Made by a program: the position numbers and the translations under genes. Source: Burkholderiales bacterium (GTDB taxonomy: Bacteria > Pseudomonadota > Gammaproteobacteria > Burkholderiales > Thiobacteraceae). Taken from it: a stretch of 64,000 bases of DNA. Numbering within the stretch: position 1 is the stretch's first letter; each line of letters opens with the position of its first letter. Below the pieces are notes generated by a model, which saw only the letters and a list, made by a program, of their open reading frames with translations, was not told where the DNA came from and made no database searches. The DNA is taken from positions 1 through 64,000 of the forward strand of contig JAIMAL010000001.1 in NCBI GenBank assembly GCA_023511995.1, given 5' to 3'. Positions 9,374 through 18,496 of the stretch are shown here, one piece after another.

Positions 9374-10225
9374 GGGGGCGAAGCAGCCGGGGGATGCGGG
9401 GCATTATATGTCGTCGCCACCCCCATCGGTAACCTGAAGGACATCACCCGGCGCGCCATCGAGGTGCTAGCCAGGGTGGAGCGGGTGGCCGCGGAGGACA
9501 CGCGGGTGGCGGGCCAGCTCCTCGCCCATCTGGGCATCTCCAAACCGCTTGTCGCGGTGCATGAACACAACGAGGAGGCCGGCGCGGAAAAAATCCTTGC
9601 CGCATTGGCGCGGGGGGAATCCGTGGCCCTCGTCACCGATGCCGGCACCCCCGGCGTGAGCGATCCCGGGGCGCGGGTGGTGAGACGGGTGCGCGCCGCC
9701 GGCTTCCGCGTGGTGCCCATCCCCGGCCCCAGCGCCCTGACGGCGGCGCTGTCGGTGGCGGGGCTCAATCAGCCCCAGGTGCTCTTCTACGGCTTCCTGC
9801 CGGCAAAAGCGGCGGAACGGCGGGCCGTGCTGGAAAGCCTGAAGCACCTGCCCTATGCCCTGGCCTTCTACGAGTCACCCCATCGCATCCGCGACACGGT
9901 CGAGGATCTCGCCGCCATTCTCGGTGAGGGGCGCAGTGTGGTCATCGCCCGCGAGCTCACCAAGCGCTTCGAGGAAATCCACGCGGGCCCCTTGAGCGAG
10001 GCCGCCCGGTGGCTTGCCGCCGACCCCCACCGCAGCCGCGGCGAATTCGTGCTCATCGTCTCCGGCGCGGAAGAAGAGGCGGCGGAGGAGGCCGAAGCGC
10101 AGCGGGTGCTCAACATCCTCCTTGCGGAATTGCCCGCAAGCCAGGCCGCACGGCTTGCCGCCGCCATCACCGGCCACAAACGGAGGAGGCTCTATGAGCT
10201 CGCGCTGAAGCAGCGCGGGGACTGA
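9359..10225 (+). CDS. rsmI: 16S rRNA (cytidine(1402)-2'-O)-methyltransferase
   Basis: RsmI 2'-O-methylates C1402 in the decoding centre of 16S rRNA using S-adenosylmethionine. The 288-residue product has the tetrapyrrole-methylase fold signature LYVVATPIGNLKDIT, then EDTR, VALVTDAGTPGVSDPG and PGPSALTAALSVAGL. ATG 9359 is the first in-frame start before the conserved YVVATPIGN; it adds about 15 non-conserved residues. The gene is divergent from lpoA and their 5' ends overlap. Confidence 0.96.
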   Translation: MEEAHGGEAAGGCGALYVVATPIGNLKDITRRAIEVLARVERVAAEDTRVAGQLLAHLGISKPLVAVHEHNEEAGAEKILAALARGESVALVTDAGTPGVSDPGARVVRRVRAAGFRVVPIPGPSALTAALSVAGLNQPQVLFYGFLPAKAAERRAVLESLKHLPYALAFYESPHRIRDTVEDLAAILGEGRSVVIARELTKRFEEIHAGPLSEAARWLAADPHRSRGEFVLIVSGAEEEAAEEAEAQRVLNILLAELPASQAARLAAAITGHKRRRLYELALKQRGD

Positions 10226-10287
10226 AAGGGGGAAATCACAGCGTATGCAGAGGAACGCGCAGTTTTTTCTGATCCCTGATCCCTGCC

Positions 10288-10734
10288 CTATCGCGTCGTG
10301 CGCACTTCGTCGAAGATTTCCCCCAGGTCCTTTTCCCAGCGCTCGAAGATGGGTGCCAGCTCCGGCTGGGGGAAGAATTCCTTGAGCACGGTGGGGCGGG
10401 CGGTGGTGAGCAGGGTCTGGCCCTCCTCGGCAAAGATGGCCACGTTGAGGGGCAGGTAGGGGATGAGCTCGGGGTGTTCCGCGGCGAGTTTTTCCACCTC
10501 GCCGGGGCGCCCGAAAAAGACCACGCGGTAGCGGTCGGTCTTGTAGCCCTTCGCTTCCAGCCCCACGTCCACCCGTTGCACCTTGGCCACTTTGTAGCCG
10601 CGGGCGGCGATGGCCGCCTGCAGGGTGGACATGGCCTCTTCGAAATTCTGTGCCGAGCGGACGAGCAAAAGCTGGTCGGCCCATGCAGCGCAGGCGAAAA
10701 AAAGCAGGATGAGGCAGGCACCCAGGCGTTTCAT
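10288..10734 (-). CDS. Exported DUF302-family protein
   Basis: The 148-residue protein has a clear signal peptide ([19 protein letters not shown], cleavage about residue 19) and then a single DUF302 domain (GYKVAKVQRVDVGLEAKGY, RVVFFGRP, LPLNVAIFAEEGQT). DUF302 domains are of unknown biochemical role. Its ATG overlaps the stop of the cytochrome-DUF302 fusion gene, so the two are translationally coupled and presumably act together in the periplasm. A different overlapping frame here was rejected because it lacks a signal peptide and family resemblance. Confidence 0.88.
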   Translation of the reverse strand: MKRLGACLILLFFACAAWADQLLLVRSAQNFEEAMSTLQAAIAARGYKVAKVQRVDVGLEAKGYKTDRYRVVFFGRPGEVEKLAAEHPELIPYLPLNVAIFAEEGQTLLTTARPTVLKEFFPQPELAPIFERWEKDLGEIFDEVRTTR

Positions 10735-11774
10735 AACGCGGCCTCCTCCATGATGGTGCGGTAGAGTCGGGACATCTGATCACACATTTCGTTGAGCTCG
10801 CTGTTGTTGAAGATTTTCGATAGACGCTTGGGATTGATGCTCATCATGCGCACCTTGCCATTCTGCTCCACCACCGTGATGCGGCAGGGGAGGAAAAGGC
10901 CGACCCGGGGATCGATCGCCAGGGCCTGGTTCAGCATGCCGAAGTTGCAGAAATAGACGATGTGCTGCCGCGGATTCTCCTGACCTTCGGCGGCGATGCC
11001 CGAATCCAGAGTTTGTTCCCGGATGAAGACGAAGTTGTTGGAGGTGGCGGCACGCTTGACGTTTTCCACCGTGGTGGCGAGATCGTAGGGGGAATCCACC
11101 ACCAGGATGGGCTGGTCGGTCTCCAGCACCGGGGTGGCCGGCGGATGTTTTTCCAGGCTGCGCACGAAGGCGACGATGTCATTGAGATCGCGGTCGGAAA
11201 GCCCCCGCGATTTGAAGGCCACCATGGGGGTGCCTTCGCGGCCCCTGACCAGGGTGGCGCGGATCATGGCGTCCGAGGCAGCGGCGAGATAGCCCGGGTT
11301 GTTGAGGGCGGGCGGCATGATGGGTAGATCCCGGGGCCGGGAGAAGGTGACGCCGGTGCCGTGGCTGCCCTCGCCGCGGGGCCCATGGCAGCCGGCACAG
11401 TAACGGGCGAACAACTGTTCCCCCCGCGTCGCGTTGCCGCGGATGGGTTTGCGGTCGAAGACGGGTTTTTTGCCCCGGTGGAAACGACGTAGATGGGCCA
11501 CGATGGCGTCCACCTCGGCATCGGAAAGCTGGGTGAAGGCCGGCATGACCCGCCCCGGCCGGCCCAGCCGGATGGTGCGGCGCAGATATTCGTCGTCCAC
11601 CGTGGCCTGGAAGGAAGGCAGGGCCAGGGGGACACCGATGCCGCCCCGGCCATCCTCGCCATGGCAGGCGGCGCAATGACGGGAATAGAGCTCGGCGCCA
11701 TCCGCCGCCCAGAGGGGAGGCGCGGAAAAGACGGCAAGGAAGAGCAAAATGAACGAGCCAGGCAGGCGCGGCAT
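10731..11774 (-). CDS. Di-heme cytochrome c fused to a DUF302 domain
   Basis: The 347-residue exported protein starts with a signal peptide (cleavage after about LWA, residue 23). Two class-I cytochrome c domains follow, with heme sites CAACH (34-38) and CAGCH (126-130); Met77 and Met184 are likely distal ligands. A C-terminal DUF302 domain spans about 215-335 ([36 protein letters not shown]). It is probably a periplasmic electron-transfer protein; donor and acceptor are unknown. A strong ribosome site, AAAGGAGG, precedes the ATG, and a second DUF302 protein follows with a 4-nt overlap. The gene is divergent from pyrC. Confidence 0.88.
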   Translation of the reverse strand: MPRLPGSFILLFLAVFSAPPLWAADGAELYSRHCAACHGEDGRGGIGVPLALPSFQATVDDEYLRRTIRLGRPGRVMPAFTQLSDAEVDAIVAHLRRFHRGKKPVFDRKPIRGNATRGEQLFARYCAGCHGPRGEGSHGTGVTFSRPRDLPIMPPALNNPGYLAAASDAMIRATLVRGREGTPMVAFKSRGLSDRDLNDIVAFVRSLEKHPPATPVLETDQPILVVDSPYDLATTVENVKRAATSNNFVFIREQTLDSGIAAEGQENPRQHIVYFCNFGMLNQALAIDPRVGLFLPCRITVVEQNGKVRMMSINPKRLSKIFNNSELNEMCDQMSRLYRTIMEEAAL

Positions 11775-11944
11775 GGAAGCCTCCTTTCAGGATAAGAATA
11801 TCCGCAAAAACGAATATAGCCGCAATGGCCGGTCCTGCCAAGGGCAAAAACGGAAGCCGGGATAAAACGCGAAGAACAGCGAAGCCTGCCGCAGGGGGCA
11901 GGCGCATGGGCTATACTGCCGGCCTCATTTCCCTTTTTCTTCCC
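11775..11944. promoter_or_regulatory. Divergent control region, cytochrome-DUF302 and pyrC
   Basis: This 170-bp region between two divergent genes contains the dyad GGATA-AGAA-TATCC (11790-11803) and two copies of GAATAT(C/A)(C/G)CGC 16 bp apart (about 11796 and 11812), near the cytochrome start. A TATACT at 11912-11917 could be the pyrC -10 box, but no good -35 box accompanies it. Both assignments are tentative. Confidence 0.4.
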
Positions 11945-12994
11945 ATGCAGCTCACCCTCATCCGTCCCGACGACTGGCATCTGCATCTGCGCGATGGCGC
12001 CATGATGGCCGCCGTCTTGCCGGACACCGCGCGGCGCTTCGCCCGCGCCATCGTCATGCCCAATCTGAAGCCGCCGGTGACCACCACCGAACAGGCGCGC
12101 GCCTATCGGGAGCGTATCCTCGCGGCCCTGCCGCCGGGGCTTTCCTTCACGCCCCTGATGACCCTCTACCTCACCGACAACACGCCCGCGGAGGAAATCC
12201 GCCGTGCGCGAAACTCGGGTTTCGTCCACGGGGTGAAATACTACCCGGCAGGCGCGACCACCCATTCCGATGCGGGCGTGACCGACATCCGGCGCTGTGA
12301 TGGGGTGTTGGCGGCGATGGAGGAATGGGGCATGCCGCTTTTGGTGCACGGAGAGGTCACCGACCCCGCGGTGGATGTCTTCGACCGCGAGGCGGTCTTC
12401 ATCGATCGCGTGCTTGTCCCCCTGCTTAAGCGCTTCCCGCGTCTGCGCCTCGTGCTGGAGCACATCACCACCCGCGAGGCGGTTGAGTTCGTGGAAAGTG
12501 CACCGCCCCAGGTGGCGGCCACCATCACCGTGCATCATCTGCTCTACAACCGCAATGCGATGTTCACCGGCGGCATCCGTCCCCACATGTACTGCCTGCC
12601 GGTGCTGAAGCGAGAGACCCACCGGGCCGCGTTGCTGCAGGCCGCCACCAGCGGCAACCCGAAATTCTTTCTCGGCACCGACAGCGCGCCGCATGCCCGC
12701 CCCGCAAAGGAAAGCGCCTGCGGCTGCGCCGGCATCTACACCGCCCACGCCGCCCTCGAGCTTTATGCGGAAGTGTTCGAGGCGATGGGGGCTTTAGACC
12801 GTCTGCAGGCCTTCGCCAGCTTCCACGGGGCCGATTTCTACGGTCTGCCCCGCAACCAGGACACCATCACCCTGGTGCGGGAGCCGTGGACAGTGCCCGC
12901 GGAGCTTCCCTTCGGTGAGACCACTCTGGTGCCCCTTCGCGCCGGCGAGACCGTCGCCTGGCGGCTTGCAACGGAAAAAGAACGAAACCCATGA
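11945..12994 (+). CDS. pyrC: Dihydroorotase (class II)
   Basis: PyrC closes carbamoyl-aspartate to dihydroorotate, the third step of pyrimidine synthesis. The 349-residue enzyme shows the metal site [10 protein letters not shown], the [15 protein letters not shown] segment with the carbamylated lysine, LVHGEV, LEHITT, and the catalytic-aspartate region LGTDSAPHA. Length and motifs fit class II (E. coli type). ATG 11945 ([11 protein letters not shown]) matches family starts; longer starts at 11907 or 11825 add sequence not typical of PyrC. Its stop overlaps the ATG of the Lon-like protease. Confidence 0.96.
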   Translation: MQLTLIRPDDWHLHLRDGAMMAAVLPDTARRFARAIVMPNLKPPVTTTEQARAYRERILAALPPGLSFTPLMTLYLTDNTPAEEIRRARNSGFVHGVKYYPAGATTHSDAGVTDIRRCDGVLAAMEEWGMPLLVHGEVTDPAVDVFDREAVFIDRVLVPLLKRFPRLRLVLEHITTREAVEFVESAPPQVAATITVHHLLYNRNAMFTGGIRPHMYCLPVLKRETHRAALLQAATSGNPKFFLGTDSAPHARPAKESACGCAGIYTAHAALELYAEVFEAMGALDRLQAFASFHGADFYGLPRNQDTITLVREPWTVPAELPFGETTLVPLRAGETVAWRLATEKERNP

Positions 12995-15405
12995 GCCTTG
13001 CGCCCCTGCCTGCGGAGCGTTTGTTCCGCCCCTGTGATCCCGCCTGTTTTCCCTTCGAGACGACGGAGGAGGTCCCCGACCTCGACCAATTCATCGGCCA
13101 GGACCGCGCCGAGGCCGCCATCCGCTTCGCCGCCGGCATGCGCCACGATGGCTACAACCTCTATGCCCTCGGCCCGGCGGGAACCGGCAAACGCTCCCTG
13201 GTGGAGCAGCTTCTGCGCAAGCGGGCGGCGCAGGAGCCGGTGCCCGATGACTGGTGTTATGTGCACAACTTCGCCGCCCCCCACCGGCCGCGTGCCCTGC
13301 GGCTTCCCGCCGGCCGCGGCGCGCGACTGCGTGGCGACATGGTGCGCCTCGTCGAGGAGCTGCGGGTGGCCATTCCGGGTGCCTTCGAGGCGGATCAGTA
13401 CCGGACGCGGGTGGAGGCCATCCACGCCGAATACGGCGAGCGTCAGGAAAAGGCGCTGCGGGAGCTGGGGGACGAGGCGGCAGCCCATGGCATTGCGCTG
13501 CTGCGCATGCCCGATGGTTTCGTCTTCGCCCCCATCCGGGAAGGCAAGGTGCTCTCCCCGGAGGAATACGAGAAGCTGCCGGATGACGAAAAACGACACA
13601 TCGACGCCCAGGTGGCGGGCTACCAGGCCCGGCTGGAGGAAATCCTGCGCGCCATCCCGAAATGGCGGCGCGAAATGCGCGAGGCCCTGCGGCGGCTCAA
13701 TGAGCAGACGGCCATGCTGGCGGTGGGGCAGATCATGGACGAGCTCTTCGACGCCTACCAGGACCTGCCGGATGTGCTCGCCTATCTGCAGGCCGTGCGT
13801 GACGACGTGCTGCAGAATACCGACCTCTTTCTCAAGGCGGGCGAGGCCGCGCCGGGTGGCGAGGGTGGCATTGGCCCCTTCAACCGCTACCAGGTGAACC
13901 TCCTCGTGGATCATGGCGATGCCAGCGGTGCGCCCATCGTCACCGAGGATCATCCCACCTACAACAATCTCATCGGGCGCGTGGAGCACCTGGCGCAGAT
14001 GGGGGCCCTCATCACCGACTTCACCCTCATCAAACCGGGCGCCCTGCATCGGGCCAACGGGGGCTATCTGCTGCTCGAGGCCCACCGCCTGCTTGCCCAG
14101 CCCTTCGCCTGGGAGGCGCTGAAGCGGGCGCTGTATGCCAAATCCCTGCGCATCGAATCGGTGGGCCAGATTCTGAGCCTGGTGCCCACCGTCTCCCTGG
14201 AGCCGGAGGCGATCCCCCTCGAGGTGAAGGTGGTGCTGCTGGGGGACCGCTTCCTCTATTACCTGCTGCAGGAACTGGACCCGGAGTTTGCGGAACTTTT
14301 CAAGGTGGCGGCCGATTTCGAGGACACCCTGCCCCGGGACGATCGCCAATCGGCGCTCTACGCCCGGCTCATCGCCACCCTCGTGCGCCGCGAGGGCCTG
14401 CTGCCCTTTCACCGCGAGGCGGTGGCGCGGGTGGTGGAGCATGCCTCGCGGCTGGCGGAGGATGCGGAAAAACTCACCGCCCACATGCGCAGTGTGGCCG
14501 ACCTGCTGCGGCAGGCCGATTACGCGGCGCGCGCGGTGCAGGCGGAACGGGTGGAGGCAGTCCATGTGGAAGAGGCCATCGCCGCCATGGAGGCGCGCAG
14601 CGACCGCCTCAAGCGCCGCCTGCAGGAAGAAATCCTGCGGGGCACCCTCCTCATCGACACCGAGGGCGCCACGGTGGGCAGCATCAACGGGCTGTCGGTG
14701 GTGGAGCTGGGCGAAGCCCGCTTCGCCCACCCCACCCGCATCACCGCCACCACCCGGATCGGCGATGGGGACGTCATCAACATCGAGCGCGAGGTGGAAC
14801 TGTCGGGCGCCATCCATTCCAAGGGCGTGATGATCCTCGCCTCCTTCCTCGCCGCCCGTTACGCCCGCAACCGGCCGCTTTCGCTGACCGCGAGTCTCGC
14901 CTTCGAACAGTCCTATGGTTTCGTCGAGGGCGATTCCGCTTCGCTAGCCGAGCTTTGCGCCCTGCTTTCCGATCTCGCCCAGGTGCCCATCCGCCAGGGG
15001 CTCGCGGTGACGGGTTCGGTCAACCAGTTCGGCCAGGTGCAGGCCATCGGTGCGGTGAACGAGAAAATCGAGGGATTCTTCGACATCTGCGCCGCGCGTG
15101 GTCTTACCGGGGAGCAGGGGGTGCTGATCCCTGCTGCCAACGTCAAGCATCTGATGCTCGCGCGGCGGGTGCGGGAGGCCTGCGCCGCGGGTCGATTCCA
15201 CATCTACGCGGTGGAGACGGTGGACGAGGCGATGGAAATCCTCACCGGCGTGCCCGCCGGGCTGCCCGACGAAGAGGGCAACCTGCCGGAGGGCAGCATC
15301 AACTGGCGGGTGGCGGCCCAGCTCTACGAACTCTCCCTCATCCGTCAGGAATTCGCCGGCGCCGGCCGCAAGAGGGGCAGGAAATCAGGGAGCAGGGATC
15401 AGTAA
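12991..15405 (+). CDS. Lon-like ATP-dependent protease (AAA_32 / Lon_C family)
   Basis: The 804-residue protein has an AAA ATPase region with Walker A GPAGTGKR (61-68), a long middle region, and a C-terminal Lon-type serine-lysine protease domain. The catalytic pair is visible: Ser649 in EGDSAS and Lys692 in NEKIEG, 43 residues apart as in E. coli Lon. It lacks the N-terminal substrate domain of classic Lon and resembles the LonB-like group related to E. coli YcbZ. Substrates are unknown. The ATGA overlap with pyrC suggests coupled translation, although the functions are unrelated. Confidence 0.9.
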   Translation: MSLAPLPAERLFRPCDPACFPFETTEEVPDLDQFIGQDRAEAAIRFAAGMRHDGYNLYALGPAGTGKRSLVEQLLRKRAAQEPVPDDWCYVHNFAAPHRPRALRLPAGRGARLRGDMVRLVEELRVAIPGAFEADQYRTRVEAIHAEYGERQEKALRELGDEAAAHGIALLRMPDGFVFAPIREGKVLSPEEYEKLPDDEKRHIDAQVAGYQARLEEILRAIPKWRREMREALRRLNEQTAMLAVGQIMDELFDAYQDLPDVLAYLQAVRDDVLQNTDLFLKAGEAAPGGEGGIGPFNRYQVNLLVDHGDASGAPIVTEDHPTYNNLIGRVEHLAQMGALITDFTLIKPGALHRANGGYLLLEAHRLLAQPFAWEALKRALYAKSLRIESVGQILSLVPTVSLEPEAIPLEVKVVLLGDRFLYYLLQELDPEFAELFKVAADFEDTLPRDDRQSALYARLIATLVRREGLLPFHREAVARVVEHASRLAEDAEKLTAHMRSVADLLRQADYAARAVQAERVEAVHVEEAIAAMEARSDRLKRRLQEEILRGTLLIDTEGATVGSINGLSVVELGEARFAHPTRITATTRIGDGDVINIEREVELSGAIHSKGVMILASFLAARYARNRPLSLTASLAFEQSYGFVEGDSASLAELCALLSDLAQVPIRQGLAVTGSVNQFGQVQAIGAVNEKIEGFFDICAARGLTGEQGVLIPAANVKHLMLARRVREACAAGRFHIYAVETVDEAMEILTGVPAGLPDEEGNLPEGSINWRVAAQLYELSLIRQEFAGAGRKRGRKSGSRDQ

Positions 15406-15415
15406 TCGGGGATGA
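15380..15415. repeat. Degenerate GGGATCAG-type short repeat
   Basis: The sequence around the stop of the Lon-like gene reads as overlapping variants of an AATCAGGG / GCAGGGATCAG unit. Similar units occur at 10268-10286 (opposite strand) and, more diverged, at 479-500. Confidence 0.35.
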
Positions 15416-15486
15416 GCGGGCAGGGGGCGCAGCACGCCGTCTCTCCCGTGGTCTTCCCAGCCTTTGCCCCCTGCTTCTTCCGTGGT

Positions 15487-15524
15487 GAAAGAAAAAGGGG
15501 AAGCAAAACCTTGCCCTTCCCCTT
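15487..15524 (-). terminator. Rho-independent terminator of the chemoreceptor gene
   Basis: Reading leftward, a 9-bp inverted repeat (AAGGGGAAG, 15524-15516, with CTTCCCCTT, 15503-15495) has a 12-nt loop and is followed by a T-rich tract. It lies 10 nt after the stop of the chemoreceptor gene and in the convergent gap with the Lon-like gene. Confidence 0.75.
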
Positions 15525-15533
15525 GCGGGAGGC

Positions 15534-17117
15534 TTACCCCCGGAAGCGCTGCACGCTGCGGCCCAGGTGTTCCGCCGCCTCCCCCAGGCGCTGGGCGAGG
15601 GCGCAGGCTTCCTGCATGGTGGCCACGGTGCGGTCGCCGTTTTCGGCAATGCGGGCGATCTGGTTGGAGATATCCTGGATGGCCCGTGCCTGTTCCTGGG
15701 TGGCACCCCCCACCTCGTCCATGCGGCCGGCGGCCTGGCGCACCGCATGGCCCGATGCCGCCATCAGTTCCGCGAAGGTTTCCATGGCCTCCTGCATGGC
15801 CGAAAGTTCCGACAGCCCTTCCTTGACGGTCTTGTCCACGGCCTGGCTGTCGGCCTCGATGGTGTGGGTGACCTGATCGATTTCGTGGGCGGCGAGGGCC
15901 GATTTCTCGGCAAGCTTCCTCACTTCGTCCGCCACCACGGCAAAACCTCTCCCCTGCTCGCCCGCCCGCGCCGCCTCGATGGCCGCGTTCAGGGCCAGCA
16001 GATTGGTCTGGTCGGCGATTTCCTTGACCTGGCGGGTCATGCGGCTGATCTTCGCCGCTTTCGCCACGAATTCCTGCACGGCGCCGGCCATGGTCTGCAC
16101 CAGGTTCTCCACGGTGAAGATTTGCCCCGCCATGCTGGAAATACCCTCGTTGGCCCGCTCGGTCTGCTCCAGGCTGTGGTGGGCGTCTTCCCGTACCTGC
16201 TGGCCCAGCTCGGCGACACTCTCGACGCTGGCGGAGAGTTGCTCCACCGCCGCCGCGCTTTCCTGGGCCGCCGCGCTTTGCGCCTCGACGGCGCTGCGCA
16301 CACCATCGGCATGGGCGAGGAGCTCCCGGGAAACGGTGTCCAGGGTACGGGTGGCGGCGGCGACTTCATGGCTGATGCCGCGGATCATGAGCAGCAGCGC
16401 ATTGTAGGCCTTGGCCACCTGTCCGATCTCGTCGTCACTGGGAACCGGCGCCCGCCGCGACAGATCGCCATCCCCCTGGGTGGCCAGCATGGTGTCCCGC
16501 AGCGCCTCCAGCGGACGTACGATGCGGGCAATGGCCAGGGGGGCAAGGCCAAGGGTGAGCAGGAGGCTTGCCCCCGCGGTGAAGGCGGCGGGCACACCGG
16601 CAAGCCAGCCGGCCACGGGAACCAGGCCGATGACCGCCGTGAGCGTCCAGATTTTGCTGCGCAGGCCGAAGTTTTTCAGGCGTTGGCCGATGCCGTTAAG
16701 CTGCGCCCGGCCGGCGTTGAGGTCGGCGTAGAGTTTTTCCGCCGCGGCAATCTGGGCCCGGCTTGCCTTGGTGCGCACGGAAACATAGCCGGTGATGCGG
16801 CCGTTTTCCTTGATGGGGGCGACGTTGGCCTCCACCCAGTAATGGTCGCCGTTCTTGCGCCGGTTCTTGACGATGCCATTCCACAGCCTGCCCTTGCGGA
16901 TGGTGGCCCACAGATCGGCGAAGGCGGCGGCGGGCATGTCCGGATGGCGAAGGATGTTGTGGGGCTGGCCGATGAGCTCCTCGCGGCTAAAGCCCGAGAC
17001 TTCGACGAAATCGTCGTTGGCCTCGGTGATGATGCCCTTGGGGTCGGTCTTGGAAATGATGATGGCGCTATCGCGAAAGTCGTATTCGTGCTGGGTGACG
17101 GGCAGATTCCGCCGCAT
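15534..17117 (-). CDS. Aer-type PAS methyl-accepting chemotaxis protein
   Basis: The 527-residue receptor has an N-terminal PAS domain of the Aer (redox/oxygen taxis) type, with [20 protein letters not shown] and [13 protein letters not shown]. One hydrophobic hairpin follows (about 160-200), then a HAMP-like segment and a long signalling domain with the conserved hairpin tip [20 protein letters not shown]. There is no periplasmic sensor domain, so it probably reads cytoplasmic redox state and signals to CheA. ATG 17117 is preceded by AGAGGAG at good spacing and gives the family start [12 protein letters not shown]. No che genes are nearby. Confidence 0.92.
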   Translation of the reverse strand: MRRNLPVTQHEYDFRDSAIIISKTDPKGIITEANDDFVEVSGFSREELIGQPHNILRHPDMPAAAFADLWATIRKGRLWNGIVKNRRKNGDHYWVEANVAPIKENGRITGYVSVRTKASRAQIAAAEKLYADLNAGRAQLNGIGQRLKNFGLRSKIWTLTAVIGLVPVAGWLAGVPAAFTAGASLLLTLGLAPLAIARIVRPLEALRDTMLATQGDGDLSRRAPVPSDDEIGQVAKAYNALLLMIRGISHEVAAATRTLDTVSRELLAHADGVRSAVEAQSAAAQESAAAVEQLSASVESVAELGQQVREDAHHSLEQTERANEGISSMAGQIFTVENLVQTMAGAVQEFVAKAAKISRMTRQVKEIADQTNLLALNAAIEAARAGEQGRGFAVVADEVRKLAEKSALAAHEIDQVTHTIEADSQAVDKTVKEGLSELSAMQEAMETFAELMAASGHAVRQAAGRMDEVGGATQEQARAIQDISNQIARIAENGDRTVATMQEACALAQRLGEAAEHLGRSVQRFRG

Positions 17118-17236
17118 GATGTTCTCCTCTTTCCTCTGCAAAGGGCCCGGGGCCTGGGTCTGTATCGGCAGGGGGGAGGGGAACTTGAGGGCGCAGGGCG
17201 CGGCGGACCGGAGTCCACTCCGGAGGGGCAGGCTTT

Positions 17237-17686
17237 TTAGCGGCGGATGGCCGCCTCCACTTCCTGTTCGCGCCGGGTGATGCGGGCGAGCGCCATCATT
17301 TCCTCCGCCAGCAGGGCCAGCAGGTCGTCGAGGGAAACGATGCCCACCAGGGCCCCTTCCCCATCCACCACCGGCATGCGGCGCACCCCGTGCAGGCGCA
17401 TGCGCTGGATGGTCTCATAGACGCCGTCCTGCTCCCGGGCGGTGGCGAGCTCCCGGGTGATGAGGTCCCCCATGCGGAAGAGGGAGGGGTCCACCTCCTT
17501 GGCCATGACCTCGATGACCAGGTCGCGGTCGGTGACGATGCCCACGGGCACGCGCCTGCCCTCGCGCTCCTCGACGATCACCACGTCCCCCACGTGGTAC
17601 TGGCGCATGAGTTTGGCTGCTTCCACGGCACTTTCCCGGGCAAAGGCGATGACGACTTCGCGGTTGCAGATTTCTCCGATGGGCAT
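17237..17686 (-). CDS. Tandem CBS-domain protein
   Basis: The 149-residue protein consists almost entirely of two CBS motifs (about 5-60 with [13 protein letters not shown], and 70-125 with [23 protein letters not shown]) plus a short helical tail. Stand-alone CBS pairs bind adenosine nucleotides and act as energy or ligand sensors; no partner enzyme is adjacent. I chose ATG 17686 ([11 protein letters not shown]) because the frame upstream crosses a strong terminator and is low in family resemblance. GAGGAAAA precedes it at somewhat long spacing. Confidence 0.88.
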   Translation of the reverse strand: MPIGEICNREVVIAFARESAVEAAKLMRQYHVGDVVIVEEREGRRVPVGIVTDRDLVIEVMAKEVDPSLFRMGDLITRELATAREQDGVYETIQRMRLHGVRRMPVVDGEGALVGIVSLDDLLALLAEEMMALARITRREQEVEAAIRR

Positions 17687-17761
17687 GGTAGGTTTTCCTC
17701 GTTCAGGTTCAGGGGGTGCATGGTAAAGCCTTTTGCCGGTCGGCGAGAAGGGGCGCGGGGC

Positions 17762-17806
17762 AAAAAAAACGGCCCCACGGGGGCCGCAGCCGAAGGGGTA
17801 CGGCTG
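17762..17806 (-). terminator. Rho-independent terminator, double hairpin
   Basis: Reading leftward from the stop of the membrane-protein gene, a hairpin CAGCCG/CGGCTG (17806-17787) is followed at once by a perfect 7-bp stem CGGCCCC-CGT-GGGGCCG (17786-17770) and eight T residues (17769-17762). It should end transcription before the CBS gene. Confidence 0.93.
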
Positions 17807-17807
17807 A

Positions 17808-18320
17808 TCAGGGGAAGGCGGGAATGGTGGGTTCCTGGCCGCCGCTCGCCGCTTCCGGATGACGGCGGCTGATGAGTTCCCGGATTTCCCGCACCCGCCC
17901 CGCTGGGACGTCCACCATGAGCAGGATGCGCCCCTCGGCAATGGCTTTCTCGAAAGCCTTGAGGCGGGAGTTGGGCACTGAGCTTGCGATCATGCTGGAC
18001 ACCCAGGCGCCAAAGGCCGCCCCCAGCATGGTGGTGAGTAGCAACGTCACCAGATGCAGGGGCGTGTCGGTGGGCGGAAACAGGAGCACCGTCAGACCGG
18101 CGACGATGCCGGCCACGGCACCCACCACCAGGCCCGTTTCGGCGCCGTGGACGATGTCGGATTTCTGCAGGATGGACGCCTCGTGCAGTCCGGTGAGGGG
18201 GATGTCGTCCCGCGCCAGGAAGTGCATGTGGCGTTCCTCGATCCGGGCCAGCAGGAGGTCATCGGCCACCTGCCGGGCGCTGGCGGGGTCCGGCAGGAGG
18301 AAATAGAGTCTGCGTCGCAT
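17808..18320 (-). CDS. DUF1269-like membrane protein
   Basis: The 170-residue protein has a short cytoplasmic N-terminal domain of about 55 residues, then two Gly/Ala-rich hydrophobic helices (about 63-84, GLVVGAVAGIVAGLTVLLF, and 92-113, LLLTTMLGAAFGAWVSSMIA), and a C-terminal part with ILLMVDVPAGRVREIRELI. This layout resembles DUF1269/TIGR00341-like proteins of unknown role. AAGGAG at good spacing supports ATG 18320. It is monocistronic, divergent from ppc, and ends at a strong terminator. Confidence 0.75.
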   Translation of the reverse strand: MRRRLYFLLPDPASARQVADDLLLARIEERHMHFLARDDIPLTGLHEASILQKSDIVHGAETGLVVGAVAGIVAGLTVLLFPPTDTPLHLVTLLLTTMLGAAFGAWVSSMIASSVPNSRLKAFEKAIAEGRILLMVDVPAGRVREIRELISRRHPEAASGGQEPTIPAFP

Positions 18321-18496
18321 GGCACACTCCTTGGAAGGAAGGGCGGGCAGGGCGCCCGCACCCGGTTTGGGCAGAAGGGGGAAGCCCCGTTCTTTGTATA
18401 GTAAATTGCTCGGGAATCGCCAAGGGCTTCCCGCCCCGCGGGGGGATGCAGGAAGCCGTGATTTTTGGCAGGATTCCGCTTTTTGTCCGCGCCCCC

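Noticed and set aside
10236-10721. Alternative 161-codon frame overlapping the DUF302 gene
   Set aside because: It lacks a signal peptide and is Pro/Ser/Arg-rich; the 148-residue DUF302 frame has a signal peptide and start-stop coupling.
12838-14817. Antisense frame (659 codons) over the Lon-like protease
   Set aside because: Same reason: GC-driven open frame with no family features.
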